A stretch of 64,000 nucleotides of DNA from Naasia sp. SYSU D00057 (GCF_017916505.1 NZ_JAFMSZ010000001.1:558001-622000); one strand, 5' to 3'. Shown: positions 1 through 9,989, counted from the stretch's first letter. Numbers and translations: made by a program. Notes: a model not told the origin generated them from the sequence alone.

Positions 1-92
1 CCGCGGCCGTCACCGACGCCGGCGAGTCGACCGGCACCGGCGACGGCCCGCCGGTCGTGCCGACCACCATCACCGACGTCACCCTGCAGTGA
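1..92 (+). CDS. C-terminal fragment, probably a cyclophilin-type peptidyl-prolyl isomerase
   Basis: The frame from base 3 reads 29 codons to a TGA at 90-92 and ends ...PPVVPTTITDVTLQ. The gene begins outside the window. This ending, on a Gly/Thr/Pro-rich tail, resembles the last beta strand of actinobacterial secreted cyclophilins, which I recall lying upstream of DUF349 genes in this family. That identification rests on a short tail and remembered gene order. The catalytic core is not visible, so another exported protein is possible. Confidence 0.45.
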   Translation, partial: AAVTDAGESTGTGDGPPVVPTTITDVTLQ

Positions 93-236
93 GCGTCGCG
101 GTCCGAACCGTCGCCCGCACGGGCCTGGCCGCGACCATCACAGTCCGATAAAGCGGATTCCGGCCTCGCCGGGGTGCAATAGGCTGACCGGGCGCCGGAG
201 CGACCTTCGGTGTGCAGCGACTTCGAGGGAACTCCC

Positions 237-1469
237 GTGACCAGCACCGATCCCGCCCCCTGGGGGCGCGTCGACGACGAGGGCAACGTCTACGTCCGGC
301 AGGGCGACGAGGAGCGCCTCGTCGGCCAGTACCCCGGCGCGACGCCGGAGGAGGCTCTCGCCTACTACGGTCGCAAGTACGCCGACCTCGCCGGCCAGGT
401 GGGCCTGCTCGAGCAGCGCTCGCGCCGCGGCGCCCCGGCCGCCGACATCGCCAAGGCCGTGCGCAAGCTCGAGGCCTCGGTGCGCACCGCGAACGCCGTC
501 GGCGACCTCCAGAACCTGCTCGACCGGCTTGGCGCCCTCAGCGGCAACGTCGCCGAGCTGACCGAGAAGCAGTCGGCGGAGGCGAAGGCCGAGCTCGACT
601 CCGCTGTCGCCGAGCGCGAATCGATCGTGGCGGAGGCCGAGTCCATCGCGGCGAGCGACCCGGCGACGACGCAGTGGAAGCAGGCGACGGCGCGTCTCGA
701 CGACCTGTTCGCCCGCTGGCAGCGCCAGCAGCAGGAGGGTCCGCGACTCCCCAAGGACGTCGCCGACGAGCTCTGGAAGCGCTTCCGCGCCGCCCGCAGC
801 ACGGTCGAGCACCACCGCCGCGCGTTCTTCGCCGAGCTGGACGCCGCCCAGCGCGACGTGCGCCGGCACAAGCAGGAGCTCGTGGATCGGGCCGAGGCGC
901 TCGCGCCGCAGGGCGTCCAGGGCATCCCCGCCTACCGCGATCTGCTCGACGAGTGGAAGCGTGCCGGCCGCGCCGGCAAGAAGCAGGACGACGCCCTCTG
1001 GGCCCGGTTCAAGGCGGCCGGCGACGTGCTCTACTCCGCGAAGGCGGAGGTCGACGCGCGCGAGAACGAGGAGTTCAGCGTCAACCTGGAGCAGAAGCTC
1101 GCCCTCCTCGACGAGGCCGAGCCGCTCCTCAAGGAGACCGACCCCCGCGCCGCCCGCGCCCGCCTCTCGGACATCCAGCGCCGCTGGGATGCGATCGGCA
1201 AGGTGCCCCGCGACAACGTCCGTCCGCTGAGCGACCGGCTCCGCCGCATCGAGACCGCCGTGAAGGCGCTCGAGGACGAGCACTGGCGGAAGTCGAACCC
1301 CGAGACGAAGGCCCGATCTGAGGGTCTCGCCGCGCAGCTCAACTCCGCGATCGAGAAGCTCGAGTCGGAGCTCGCCGAGGCGCGCGCCGCGGGCGACGCG
1401 AAGAAGATCAAGGACGCCGAGGACGCCCTCGCCGCCCGCCGGATCTGGCTGGACGCGCTGGGCAGCTGA
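237..1469 (+). CDS. DUF349 domain protein
   Basis: A 410-aa soluble protein of unknown biochemical role. It is almost wholly helical and charged, with repeated segments of roughly 70 residues rich in W, R, K and E (such as LWKRFRAAR and LWARFKAAG), typical of DUF349 repeats. There is no signal peptide or membrane segment. I chose the GTG at 237 (reading MTSTDPAPWGRV) because GAGGGA lies 6 bases before it; the in-frame GTG at 210 has no ribosome site and adds an untypical tail. Family identity is good and function unknown. Confidence 0.85.
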   Translation: MTSTDPAPWGRVDDEGNVYVRQGDEERLVGQYPGATPEEALAYYGRKYADLAGQVGLLEQRSRRGAPAADIAKAVRKLEASVRTANAVGDLQNLLDRLGALSGNVAELTEKQSAEAKAELDSAVAERESIVAEAESIAASDPATTQWKQATARLDDLFARWQRQQQEGPRLPKDVADELWKRFRAARSTVEHHRRAFFAELDAAQRDVRRHKQELVDRAEALAPQGVQGIPAYRDLLDEWKRAGRAGKKQDDALWARFKAAGDVLYSAKAEVDARENEEFSVNLEQKLALLDEAEPLLKETDPRAARARLSDIQRRWDAIGKVPRDNVRPLSDRLRRIETAVKALEDEHWRKSNPETKARSEGLAAQLNSAIEKLESELAEARAAGDAKKIKDAEDALAARRIWLDALGS

Positions 1470-1554
1470 CCCTGCACGAGCGGCCGTCGGGACGGTTGTC
1501 CCCAGGTCACCTCGACGCCGGACGGCGCCGGATCGCCTCGGGCACCCTCGACGG

Positions 1555-2085
1555 GTGCGTCTCCCCGACCTGCTGACCGCCGACCACCTGCCCGCCGCCG
1601 AGCTCGAGGCGCTCCGCCTCGACGGCGTCCTCTATCCGCTGGCCGGATCCTGGCGTCCCGTCGACCTACCGGAGACCGGTGAGGCCCGTGCCGCGGCGGT
1701 GGCGCTCGTCCTGCGGGATCGCCTGGTCGCCGACCGCCTCACGGCGGCCTGGGTGCTCGGCGCCGCGGACTGCGCTCCGGTCCCCCTGCAGGCGTGCGCA
1801 CCGGCGGACGACCGCGGCGCGGCGGGTGCTGCCGACCTCGACGTGCGCGAGCTGCACCTGCTCGACGGCGACGTCGTCCGGGTCGGGTCGCTGCGGCTCA
1901 CGACGTCGCTTCGCACAGCGGCCGACCTGCTGCGCGGCTCCGAGTGGGGGCGGCGGGAGGCGGACGCGGTGCGCCGGCTGCTGACGCTGTGCGGACGCGA
2001 GGCGCTGGCGGCGGCGCTGGACGAGACCCGCTTCGGTGCGCACCGCAAGCGTGCAGTCGCCCGCCTCGCGGCGATCGGGCGCTGA
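1555..2085 (+). CDS. AbiEi-antitoxin-like hypothetical protein
   Basis: A 176-aa soluble protein starting at a GTG. The C-terminal half contains RVGSLRLTTSLRTAADLLRG, resembling the VTTPLRTAxDLLR stretch of the actinobacterial AbiEi-type (DUF559-associated) family, followed by a basic helical tail. The N-terminal winged-helix part of full-length AbiEi antitoxins is absent or unrecognisable, and no nucleotidyltransferase toxin lies nearby, so a toxin-antitoxin role is not supported. The gene ends 20 bases before the 94-bp repeat array. The ORF is convincing by codon use; its function is unknown. Confidence 0.65.
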   Translation: MRLPDLLTADHLPAAELEALRLDGVLYPLAGSWRPVDLPETGEARAAAVALVLRDRLVADRLTAAWVLGAADCAPVPLQACAPADDRGAAGAADLDVRELHLLDGDVVRVGSLRLTTSLRTAADLLRGSEWGRREADAVRRLLTLCGREALAAALDETRFGAHRKRAVARLAAIGR

Positions 2086-2105
2086 CGTCGCCTGGTGTCG
2101 GATGC

Positions 2106-2746
2106 TTCAGCAGGCACGGACGACGCTCAGCAGGCACAGCGGGCCCGTTTTGCCTGCTGGACGCCGCCGGTGCCTGCTGAAGGGCGCGCGGCATCCGGTT
2201 CAGCAGGCACGGACGGTGCTCAGCAGGAACGGCAGGCTCAGTTCTGCCTGCTGGACGTCTCCGGGGCCTGCTGATTAGCGCCCGGCATCCGGTTCAGCAG
2301 GCACGGACAGTGCTCAGCAGGAACGGCAGGCCCCGTTCTGCCTGCTGAACCCCCCAGTGCCTGAAGAGCACCCGACATCCGGTTCGGCAGGCACGGACGG
2401 TACTCAGCAGGAACGGCAGGCCCCGTTCTGCCTGCTGAACCCCTCCAGTGCCTGCTGAAGGGCGGCCCGTATCCGGTTCAGCAGGCACAGACGGTACTCA
2501 GCAGGAACGGCAGGCCCTGTTCTGCCTGCTGAACCCCTCCAGTGGCTGCTGAAGAGCACCCGGCATCCGGTTCAGCAGGCACGGACAGTGCTCAGCAGGA
2601 ACGGCAGGCCCTGTTCTGCCTGCTGGACGCCTCCGGTGCCTGCTGACGCGCGCCCGGCATCCGGTTCAGCAGGCACGCACGACGCTCAGCAGGAACGGCA
2701 GCCCCTGTTCTGCCTGCTGAACCCCTTCGGCGCCTGCTGAACCGCG
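2106..2746. repeat. Tandem array of seven ~94-bp palindromic units (family A, CAGCAGG/CCTGCTG)
   Basis: Units begin at 2106, 2199, 2293, 2383, 2477, 2571 and 2665 and are 90-94 bp long; the last is shortened by the next gene. Each reads CAGCAGGCAC, then CAGCAGGAAC, then TGCCTGCTG, then another (G/T)GCCTGCTG, with CCCGGCATCCGG closing most units. The outer arms TTCAGCAGGCAC and GTGCCTGCTGAA are perfect inverse complements, so a unit could fold as a nested hairpin in DNA or RNA. The array fills the gap between two convergent genes. Small differences between units (a 4-bp loss in unit 3, scattered substitutions) show that it is not a simple assembly artefact. Confidence 0.95.
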
Positions 2747-3118
2747 TCACCCCGCGGGCGACGCCATGGGGGTGAGGACGGCGATCCGGTACTCCCCCGC
2801 CTCGTCGACGAGCTGGTAGACGAACCGCTCCTTCGGGCCGCCGCCGTAGGACCAGACGACGTCCGCCCATACGCTGTGCGGCGCGTCCGCGAGCACGGTG
2901 ACATCCGGCTCCGCCTCGTCGACCCCCTCGTACTGCCCCCAGGAGGACGCGAAGAACGCCTCGGTCTGGCCCCGGTCCGTCACCGGGAGGGACTGCCCCG
3001 GGAACAGGATGAGCGCCGGCACCGCGTACAGCCGCGACAGCGCCGCCGCGTCCCTGGCCAGCAGCGCCGCCGCATACCGATCGAAGAACTCCTGCACCCG
3101 GTCCTCGACGTCCGTCAT
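2747..3118 (-). CDS. SnoaL-like / NTF2-fold hypothetical protein
   Basis: A 123-aa soluble protein with the start typical of SnoaL/DUF4440 proteins: a helix (DRVQEFFDRYAAALLARD), then LSRLYAVPALILFPGQ, then beta strands ending in YRIAVLTPM. Members of this fold are small cone-shaped enzymes or ligand-binding proteins of varied function, so no substrate can be given. ATG start at 3118. Its 3' end directly abuts the last 94-bp repeat unit and its 5' side faces a diverged repeat copy. Fold assignment is fairly good and function unknown. Confidence 0.75.
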   Translation of the reverse strand: MTDVEDRVQEFFDRYAAALLARDAAALSRLYAVPALILFPGQSLPVTDRGQTEAFFASSWGQYEGVDEAEPDVTVLADAPHSVWADVVWSYGGGPKERFVYQLVDEAGEYRIAVLTPMASPAG

Positions 3119-3147
3119 CCGGCCAGGCTAGGCACCGACCGCCCCTC

Positions 3148-3225
3148 CCTCAACAGGCAGAAAGGCGTCCAACAGGCAGAAGCGGCCCTCTCCTGCTTGT
3201 AGGAGCCGATCCTGCGTGTTGAGGG
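3148..3225. repeat. Single diverged copy of the nested palindrome (word CAACAGGCAG)
   Basis: CTCAACAGGCAG at 3149-3160 and CCAACAGGCAG at 3169-3179 are followed by inverse copies CTGCTTGT (3193-3200) and CTGCGTGTTGAG (3212-3223). The outer arms pair with one mismatch. It has the same two-forward, two-reverse plan as the 2106-2746 units but uses a different word and different spacers. It lies 35 bases downstream of the rel stop codon and just upstream of the SnoaL-like gene. Confidence 0.7.
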
Positions 3226-3260
3226 ACAGGGAGATGCCTGCTCAGGGAGAGAGGGGCGGC

Positions 3261-5522
3261 TCAGCCGGCGGAGACGCGGTAGACGTCGTAGACGGCGTCG
3301 ATGCGGCGCACCGCGTTGAGGACCCGGTCGAGGTGCGTGGTGTCGCCCATCTCGAAGACGAAGCGGCTGATGGCCAGCCGGTCGCTGGAGGTGGAGACGG
3401 TCGCCGAGAGGATGTTGACGTGGTGCTCGGAGAGCACGCGCGTCACGTCGGAGAGCAGCCCGGACCGGTCGAGCGCCTCGACCTGGATCTGCACCAGGAA
3501 GACGCTCTTCGACGACGGGGCCCACTCCACGTCGACCATCCGCTCCGGCTGCCGCTCGAGCGACGTGACGTTGTTGCAGTCGGTGCGGTGCACGGAGACG
3601 CCGCTGCCGCGGGTGATGAAGCCGACGATCGGGTCGCCCGGCACCGGGGTGCAGCACTTCGCGAGCTTGACGAGGATGTCGGGGGCACCGCGCACGAGGA
3701 CTCCGGAGTCGCTCCCCCGCAGCCGGTTGGGGCGGCGGGAGGGGGTGAAGGTGAGCTCCTCCTCCTCTTCCGTCTCCTGTGCACCCTGGACGTGGGCGAG
3801 CACCTTCTCGATGACGGACTGCGTGGAGACGTGGCCCTCGCCGAGCGCGGCGTAGAGCGCCGACACGTCGTCGTAGCGCATCTGGGAGGCCACCTCGACG
3901 AGGACGTCCTGGTTCATCAGGCGCTGCAGGGGCAGGTTCTGCTTGCGCATGGCCCGCGTGATCGCGTCCTTGCCCTGCTCGATCGCCTCGTCGCGGCGCT
4001 CCTTCGTGAACCACTGGCGGATCTTGTTCCGCGCGCGGGGGCTCTTGACGAAGCCGAGCCAGTCCTGGCTGGGCCCGGAGTCGGGGTTCTTCGACGTGAA
4101 CACCTCGACCACGTCGCCGCTCGTGAGCTCGCTGTCGAGGGGCACGAGGCGGCCGTTGACCTTCGCGCCCATCGTGCGGTGGCCGACGTCGGTGTGCACC
4201 GCGTAGGCGAAGTCGACGGGGGTCGCGCCGGCGGGCAGGCCGATGACCTTGCCCTTCGGCGTGAAGACGTAGACCTCCTTGGCGCCGATCTCGAAGCGCA
4301 GGGAGTCGAGGAATTCGGTGGGGTCGGCGGTCTCCGCCTGCCAGTCCGAGAGGTGGGCGAGCCACGCCATGTCGGTGTCGGCCGCGGAGGTCCGGTCGGG
4401 CTCGCGCCCGCCGTTCATCCGCTCCTTGTACTTCCAGTGCGCCGCGACACCGAACTCGGCGCGCTGGTGCATCTCGTGGGTGCGGATCTGGATCTCGATC
4501 GGGCGGCCGTTCGGACCCAGCACCGTCGTGTGCAGCGACTGGTACAGGTTGAACTTCGGCGTCGCGATGTAGTCCTTGAACCGCCCCGGCACCGGAGTCC
4601 AGCGCGCGTGGATGGCGCCGAGCACCGCGTAGCAGTCGCGCAGCGAGTCGACGAGCACGCGGATCCCGACGAGGTCGTAGATCTCGTCGAACTCGCGGCC
4701 GCGCACGACCATCTTCTGGTAGATCGAGTAGTACTGCTTCGGCCGGCCGACCACCCTGCCCTTGATGCGGGCGGCGCGGAGGTCCTCCTGGACGGTGTCC
4801 ATGACCTCCTGGACGAAGCCCTCGCGCTGGGGCGTCCGCTGCCGGACGAGGCTCTCGATCTCGGCGTACAGCTTCGGATACAGGACCGCGAACGAGAGGT
4901 CCTCGAGCTCGAGCTTGATCGCCTGGATGCCGAGGCGGTGCGCGAGGGGCGCGTAGATCTCGAGCGTCTCCTTCGCCTTGCGCTGTGCGCGCTCGGCGGA
5001 GACGAAGCCCCAGGTGCGGGCGTTGTGCAGGCGGTCGGCGAGCTTGATGACGAGGACGCGGATGTCCTTCGACATGGCGACGACCATCTTTCGGACGGTC
5101 TCCGCCTGTGCGCTGTCGCCGTACTTCAGCTTGTCGAGCTTGGTGACGCCGTCGACGAGCATCGCGACCTCGTCGCCGAAGTCGTGGTGCAGCTTGTCGA
5201 GCGTGTAGCCGGTGTCCTCGACGGTGTCGTGCAGCAGGGCGGCGACGATCGTTTTCGGCCCCATGCCGAGGTCGGCGAGGATCTGCGCGACCGCGACCGG
5301 ATGGGTGATGTACGGCTCGCCGCTGTCGCGCTTCTGCCCGGCGTGCGCCTTCTCGGCGGCGGCGTAGGCGCGCTCGATGACCGAGAGGTCGGCGCGCGGG
5401 TGCTGCATCCGCACGGTGCGGAGGAGCGTGTCCACGGCGCCGGACGGCTGCGCGCGCGAGAAGATGCGCGGCACCAGCCGCCGCAGCGAGGTGGTGCTCG
5501 CCGAGGTCGACGTCTCCGTCAT
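3261..5522 (-). CDS. rel: Bifunctional (p)ppGpp synthetase/hydrolase Rel
   Basis: A 753-aa protein that makes and degrades the stringent-response alarmone (p)ppGpp. Domains in order are the HD hydrolase (H74, HD at 98-99, [11 protein letters not shown]), the synthetase ([27 protein letters not shown]), TGS ([18 protein letters not shown]), a Cys-containing region ([20 protein letters not shown]) and a C-terminal ACT domain ([14 protein letters not shown]). An intact HD motif argues for a bifunctional enzyme. The ATG at 5522 is preceded by GGAGGTGATC, nearly the full complement of the 16S rRNA 3' end. It lies downstream of secDF, as in many actinobacteria. Confidence 0.97.
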   Translation of the reverse strand: MTETSTSASTTSLRRLVPRIFSRAQPSGAVDTLLRTVRMQHPRADLSVIERAYAAAEKAHAGQKRDSGEPYITHPVAVAQILADLGMGPKTIVAALLHDTVEDTGYTLDKLHHDFGDEVAMLVDGVTKLDKLKYGDSAQAETVRKMVVAMSKDIRVLVIKLADRLHNARTWGFVSAERAQRKAKETLEIYAPLAHRLGIQAIKLELEDLSFAVLYPKLYAEIESLVRQRTPQREGFVQEVMDTVQEDLRAARIKGRVVGRPKQYYSIYQKMVVRGREFDEIYDLVGIRVLVDSLRDCYAVLGAIHARWTPVPGRFKDYIATPKFNLYQSLHTTVLGPNGRPIEIQIRTHEMHQRAEFGVAAHWKYKERMNGGREPDRTSAADTDMAWLAHLSDWQAETADPTEFLDSLRFEIGAKEVYVFTPKGKVIGLPAGATPVDFAYAVHTDVGHRTMGAKVNGRLVPLDSELTSGDVVEVFTSKNPDSGPSQDWLGFVKSPRARNKIRQWFTKERRDEAIEQGKDAITRAMRKQNLPLQRLMNQDVLVEVASQMRYDDVSALYAALGEGHVSTQSVIEKVLAHVQGAQETEEEEELTFTPSRRPNRLRGSDSGVLVRGAPDILVKLAKCCTPVPGDPIVGFITRGSGVSVHRTDCNNVTSLERQPERMVDVEWAPSSKSVFLVQIQVEALDRSGLLSDVTRVLSEHHVNILSATVSTSSDRLAISRFVFEMGDTTHLDRVLNAVRRIDAVYDVYRVSAG

Positions 5523-5601
5523 GCGATCACCTCCGGATGGAGAAACGCTAGCACCGGCCCGAATGCTTCCCGGACCGTTCGGCCGCGGGCGAACCCCCGG
5601 C

Positions 5602-6588
5602 TCAGACGGCGCCCTTGGTCTGCAGCTCCAGGGCGCGCTTCGACTGCTTCTGGATCTCCGGCTCCCGCTCCCGCATCAGCGAGTAGAGGGGGGCCGCGAC
5701 GAAGATCGTCGAGTAGGTGCCGACCAGGATGCCGATGAACAGCGCCAGCGCGATGTCCCGCAGCGTCCCCGCTCCGAGGAGGAACGCGCCGATGAAGAGG
5801 ATCGCGGCCACCGGCAGGATCGCGACGATCGACGTGTTGATCGACCGCACAAGGGTCTGGTTGACCGCGAGGTTCACGGCCTGCGCGAACGAGCGCCCTG
5901 CGCTCGCCTCGCCGCCCAGGGTGTTCTCGCGGATCTTGTCGAAGACCACCACGGTGTCGTAGAGCGAGTAGCCGAGGATCGTGAGGAAGCCGATCACCGC
6001 AGCGGGAGTCACCTCGAAGCCGACGATGCCGTACACGCCGGCGGTGAGGATCAGGTCGTGCAGCAGGGCGACCATCGCGGCGACCGCCATCTTCCACGTG
6101 CGGAAGTAGAACGCCATGAAGACGCCCACCGCGACGAGGAAGATCAGGAGGCCGCGGAGGGCCTGTCCGGTGATGTCGGCGCCCCAGGACGGGCCGATGA
6201 ACGACTCGGTGACCTCCTCGAGCGGCACCGAGTAGGCGTCGGCCAGGGCCTGCCGCACCTCGCTGCTCTCCTCATCGGCCAGCTGGTCGGTCTGCACTCG
6301 GATCGCGTCCGTGCCGACCGCGGAGACGCGCGGCGCGATCTCCGGCACGACGCTCGTGACGGCGTCGGTGGCGAGGCTCTGATCGGTGGTCTCGACGCCG
6401 GAGATCCGGAACTCGGACCCGCCGGTGAACTCGATGCCGAACGTGTACCCGCCGCGGAGGAACGGGACGGCCAGGGCGAGCAGCAGGGCGATCGCGGAGA
6501 CGAGGAACCAGATCTTCCGGCGACCGATGAAGTCGATCGACTTCGCGCCGGTGTACAGGTCGTTGCCGAACTGCGAGAAGCTCGCCAT
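5602..6588 (-). CDS. secF: Protein translocase subunit SecF
   Basis: A 328-aa inner-membrane subunit of the SecDF complex, which uses the proton gradient to help pull proteins through SecYEG. Visible are an N-terminal membrane helix ([17 protein letters not shown]), the periplasmic start [10 protein letters not shown], and five C-terminal helices including [17 protein letters not shown] and the conserved [13 protein letters not shown]. The start is the ATG at 6588, whose A and T overlap the secD stop (ATGA), giving translational coupling; a longer open frame upstream runs out of phase through secD and was ignored. Confidence 0.96.
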   Translation of the reverse strand: MASFSQFGNDLYTGAKSIDFIGRRKIWFLVSAIALLLALAVPFLRGGYTFGIEFTGGSEFRISGVETTDQSLATDAVTSVVPEIAPRVSAVGTDAIRVQTDQLADEESSEVRQALADAYSVPLEEVTESFIGPSWGADITGQALRGLLIFLVAVGVFMAFYFRTWKMAVAAMVALLHDLILTAGVYGIVGFEVTPAAVIGFLTILGYSLYDTVVVFDKIRENTLGGEASAGRSFAQAVNLAVNQTLVRSINTSIVAILPVAAILFIGAFLLGAGTLRDIALALFIGILVGTYSTIFVAAPLYSLMREREPEIQKQSKRALELQTKGAV

Positions 6589-8372
6589 CAGGACCGCCTT
6601 CCCTTGCTCGTGCGCTGCGTGTCGGCGGGAACGGCCCCGGCGCGGCCGGACTCCGTCTGCTCGGGCCCATCGACCGGCGGGTTCTCCGGACCCTCGAGGG
6701 TGAGCGTGCCTGCGGCCTTGCGCTCGGCGATCGTCTGCCGGCGCGCTGCCTCGCCGCGGCTCGCGGCGGCGCGTCCGCGCACCTCGACGGGGGCGCGGAA
6801 CTGCGCCCGGCCCCGGTAGACGGCGCCAAGGGCGCGCGGGTCGAGGCCGGAGAGCTTGTGGCCGTCGTTGAAGAACCGCAGGCGACCGAGCAGCTGCAGC
6901 AGCGGGTGCGTGAACAGCGCCACGACGATGATGTCGACGATCGTCGTGAGGCCGAGCGTGAGGGCGAAGCCGCGGACGTTGCCGACGGCGGCCACGAACA
7001 GGATGATCGCCGCCGCGAAGTTGACCGCGTCGGAGGCGAGCACGGTCCGCCACGCGCGCTTCCAGCCGGCCTCGACGGCTCCGTTCAGGCCGCGCCCGTC
7101 GCGCAGCTCGTCGCGGATGCGCTCGAAGTAGACGATGAAGGAGTCGGCCGTGATGCCGATCGCGACGATGAGGCCCGCGATGCCGGCGAGCGACAGGCGG
7201 TAGCCCTCGCGCCAGGACAGCAGCGTGACGATGAGGTAGGTGAGGAGCGCCGCAACGAGGAGCGACGCGACCGTGACCAGGCCGAGCGCCCGGTACTGGA
7301 CGAGCGAGTAGGCCACGACGAGCAGCAGGCCGATGATGCCGGCGATGAGGCCGCTGCGGAGCTGCTCCGAGCCGAGGGTCGCGGAGATGACGTCCGAGCT
7401 CTGCACCTGGAAGCTGATCGGCAGGGCGCCGTACTTCAGCTGGTCGGCGAGGCTCTTCGCCGTCTCCTGGGTGAACGAGCCGGTGATCTGAGCGTTGCCG
7501 TCGGTGATGACCGCCTGCGCGACCGGCGCCGAGATGACCCGCTTGTCGAGCACGATGCCGAACTGGTCCTGCGGCGAGGTGAGTCCCGTGAGGCGGGTGG
7601 TCACCTCGCCGAACGCCTCGGCGCCGCGGTCGTTGAAGTCGAGGTTGACGGCCCAGACGCCGCTGCTGGTGCCGTTCGAATTGGTGACGACGCCGCTCGT
7701 CGCGTTCGCGACGTCCTCGCCGCTCACCTCGACCGGGCCGAGCAGATATTTGACCGTGCCGTCCGGGTCGCAGGTGATGAGCGGCTCGTCGGCGGGCGCG
7801 GCGGCGCTCGGGTCGATCGTCGAGCAGTCGAAGGAGTCGTAGGCGCTCTGCAGCTCGGGCGTGATCTGCGCGAGGTCGCTCGCGTTCGTCGGCGAGGGTG
7901 CCGGCGTCGGCTCCGCGGCCGGGGTGGGCGTCGGCGTCGCGGCGTCGCCCTCCTCGCCGATGCTGTCGGTCGAGGGCACACCGGCGAGCAGCACGGGGCG
8001 GAACTCGAGCTTCGCCGACGCCTCGATGCGCTGCAGGGTCTCCTCGTCCGGCTGACCCGGGATGGAGACGACGACGTTGCGGCCGCCCTGCGTGTTGATC
8101 TCCGACTCGGAGACGCCCGCGGCGTCGATGCGCTGCCGGATGATCGACACGGCCTGGTCGATCTGCTCCTGCGAGACGTCCTCGCCGCCCTCGACGATCG
8201 GCTCCAGGATGATCTGAGTGCCGCCCTCGAGGTCGAGTGCCAGCTTCGGCGTCCAGTTGGTGCCGGCGGTGATGGCGCCGATGAGGTTCAGGCCGACGAG
8301 GACCGCGATGATCGCGCCCAGCCAGGCAAGGGAGCGCCAGGCCTTGCGGACCGGGCTCGGGGACTTCGCCAA
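6588..8372 (-). CDS. secD: Protein translocase subunit SecD
   Basis: A 594-aa membrane protein and partner of SecF. It has an N-terminal helix (LAWLGAIIAVLVGLNLIGA), the motif LALDLEGGTQIILEP at the start of the first periplasmic domain, a Pro/Thr-rich insert near residues 145-170, and five C-terminal membrane helices including GITADSFIVYFERIRDELRDG. The cytoplasmic tail after the last helix is long and charged. Organised yajC-secD-secF, with a 73-base gap to yajC and a 1-base stop/start overlap with secF. Confidence 0.96.
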   Translation of the reverse strand: MAKSPSPVRKAWRSLAWLGAIIAVLVGLNLIGAITAGTNWTPKLALDLEGGTQIILEPIVEGGEDVSQEQIDQAVSIIRQRIDAAGVSESEINTQGGRNVVVSIPGQPDEETLQRIEASAKLEFRPVLLAGVPSTDSIGEEGDAATPTPTPAAEPTPAPSPTNASDLAQITPELQSAYDSFDCSTIDPSAAAPADEPLITCDPDGTVKYLLGPVEVSGEDVANATSGVVTNSNGTSSGVWAVNLDFNDRGAEAFGEVTTRLTGLTSPQDQFGIVLDKRVISAPVAQAVITDGNAQITGSFTQETAKSLADQLKYGALPISFQVQSSDVISATLGSEQLRSGLIAGIIGLLLVVAYSLVQYRALGLVTVASLLVAALLTYLIVTLLSWREGYRLSLAGIAGLIVAIGITADSFIVYFERIRDELRDGRGLNGAVEAGWKRAWRTVLASDAVNFAAAIILFVAAVGNVRGFALTLGLTTIVDIIVVALFTHPLLQLLGRLRFFNDGHKLSGLDPRALGAVYRGRAQFRAPVEVRGRAAASRGEAARRQTIAERKAAGTLTLEGPENPPVDGPEQTESGRAGAVPADTQRTSKGRRS

Positions 8373-8445
8373 GGGCAGGACTCAGCTTTCTCGCGGGACA
8401 GGGGGAATCGAGGCCGCGGAGGCGCGGCCGGAACGACGGTTCAGA

Positions 8446-8856
8446 TTACTCGTCGATGTTCTTGCGGGCGCGCGGGGCGGCGTTCGTGTCGCCGGCCTCG
8501 TCCGCGAGCCGCTCGCCGTAGGTCGGCGCGGCGGGCTGGCCGGGGTCGACCTCGCCCTCCTCGACGGCCTCGGCCTCGTCGTCGGAGACGACCTCGCCGC
8601 CGTCGATGATCTTCGCGATCGTCTGGCGGTGCACGGTGAGCACGACGCCGGGGCTCGTCTCGAGCTGGACCTGGTTCTCCTCATCGTCGATCGAGACGAT
8701 GGTGCCGAAGAGGCCGAAGTTGGTCATCACCCGGGCGCCCGGACGGGTCTTGTCCGCCATCTCGGCGAGGTCGCGCTGCCGCTTGCGGCTGTTGCGGAAC
8801 ATGAAGAAGATCAGCAGTGCGAGCACTGCGAGCATGATGAGGGTGATCGGATCCAT
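8446..8856 (-). CDS. yajC: Sec accessory protein YajC
   Basis: A 136-aa single-pass membrane protein of the holo-translocon. Residues 3-20 (PITLIMLAVLALLIFFMF) form the membrane helix, followed by the basic stretch RNSRKRQRDL and the family core TRPGARVMTNFGLFGTIVSID. The C-terminal 45 residues are acidic and low-complexity, which is usual for actinobacterial YajC. ATG start at 8856. It is the first gene of the yajC-secD-secF set. Confidence 0.94.
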   Translation of the reverse strand: MDPITLIMLAVLALLIFFMFRNSRKRQRDLAEMADKTRPGARVMTNFGLFGTIVSIDDEENQVQLETSPGVVLTVHRQTIAKIIDGGEVVSDDEAEAVEEGEVDPGQPAAPTYGERLADEAGDTNAAPRARKNIDE

Positions 8857-8954
8857 CAGGAGGCCTTCCAGGAAGAGTCCGCGTCAGTGTAATGACGGGG
8901 ACTGGGAGCGCGGTGGCAGAGCAGCAGAGGGCCGCACGCAGCGCCGGTCCTCGA

Positions 8955-9989
8955 TCATAGCCCGTCGCCGAACAGCGCCGCCGGAACCGACGCCTGCGGG
9001 CGCGCCATGCCGAAGTGCTGCCAGGCGGCCGCGGTCGCCACGCGTCCGCGCGGCGTGCGGGTGATCAGGCCGGTGCGGACAAGGAACGGCTCGACGACCG
9101 ACTCGATCGTCTCCGCCTCCTCGCCGACCGAGACCGCGAGGGTGTTGAGGCCCACCGGTCCCCCGTCGAAGCGGGTCAGTATGCCCTGCATGACGGCCCG
9201 GTCGAGCCGGTCGAGGCCCAGCGGGTCCACGTCGTACAGCTCGAGGGCTGCGTTCACCGCATCACGACCGGCGGCGGTGCGGTGCACGAGCGCGTAGTCG
9301 CGGACCCGGCGCAGCAGCCGGTTCGCGATGCGGGGGGTGCCGCGGCTGCGCGCCGCGATCTCGCGCAGGGCGACGGGATCGATCTCGAGCTCGAGCAGTC
9401 CGGCGGCTCGGGCGAGCACGCTCTCGAGCTCGTCGGTCTCGTAGAACTCGAGGTGCGCCGTGAACCCGAAGCGGTCGCGCAGCGGGTTCGGCAGCAGGCC
9501 GGAGCGGGTGGTGGCGCCGACGAGCGTGAAGGGGGCGAGGTCGAGCGGGATGCTCGTGGCGCCCGCCCCCTTGCCCACCATGATGTCGATGCGGAAGTCC
9601 TCCATCGCGAGGTACAGCATCTCCTCGGCGGAGCGGGCCATCCGGTGGATCTCGTCGATGAAGAGGACCTCGCCCGGGACGAGCGCCGACAGCACGGCGG
9701 CGAGGTCGCCCGCGTGCTGGATGGCGGGACCGCTCGACATCCGCAGCGGCCGCCCGCTCTCGTGGGCGACGATCATCGCGAGCGTCGTCTTGCCGAGACC
9801 GGGAGGGCCGGCGAGGAGGATGTGGTCGGGCGTCCGGTTCTGGAGGTTCGCCGCCTGCAGCAGCAGCTGGAGCTGCCCGCGCACCTTGGTCTGCCCGACG
9901 AACTCGCCGAGCGACTTGGGGCGGAGTGCGCCCTCGAAGGCGAGCTCCGCCTCCGACTCGGACTCGGGCCGGATGACGTCGTCGCTCAC
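8955..9989 (-). CDS. ruvB: Holliday junction branch migration ATPase RuvB
   Basis: A 344-aa AAA+ motor that drives branch migration of Holliday junctions with RuvA. Walker A is GPPGLGKTT at residues 61-69, Walker B is FIDEIHRM (D112, E113), sensor 1 lies in [20 protein letters not shown], and the C-terminal winged helix includes [13 protein letters not shown]. The start is the GTG at 9989, which overlaps the ruvA stop by four bases (GTGA), so ruvA and ruvB are translationally coupled. Confidence 0.97.
   Translation of the reverse strand: MSDDVIRPESESEAELAFEGALRPKSLGEFVGQTKVRGQLQLLLQAANLQNRTPDHILLAGPPGLGKTTLAMIVAHESGRPLRMSSGPAIQHAGDLAAVLSALVPGEVLFIDEIHRMARSAEEMLYLAMEDFRIDIMVGKGAGATSIPLDLAPFTLVGATTRSGLLPNPLRDRFGFTAHLEFYETDELESVLARAAGLLELEIDPVALREIAARSRGTPRIANRLLRRVRDYALVHRTAAGRDAVNAALELYDVDPLGLDRLDRAVMQGILTRFDGGPVGLNTLAVSVGEEAETIESVVEPFLVRTGLITRTPRGRVATAAAWQHFGMARPQASVPAALFGDGL

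Noticed and set aside
1555-2085. An AbiE-type toxin-antitoxin system
   Set aside because: Only the C-terminal antitoxin-like part is recognisable and no AbiEii-type nucleotidyltransferase gene lies nearby.
2106-2746. Regular repeats resembling a CRISPR array
   Set aside because: The repeated unit is the full ~94 bp with no unique spacers between copies, the units are internally palindromic on a different plan from CRISPR repeats, and no cas genes are present.
3216-5738. An 840-codon open frame opposite rel, and similar very long frames opposite the nuclease (22801-26502), thrS and the FadB-type gene
   Set aside because: High GC removes stop codons from other frames; these have low-complexity Arg/Ala/Gly composition, no domains, and lie on top of well-supported genes.
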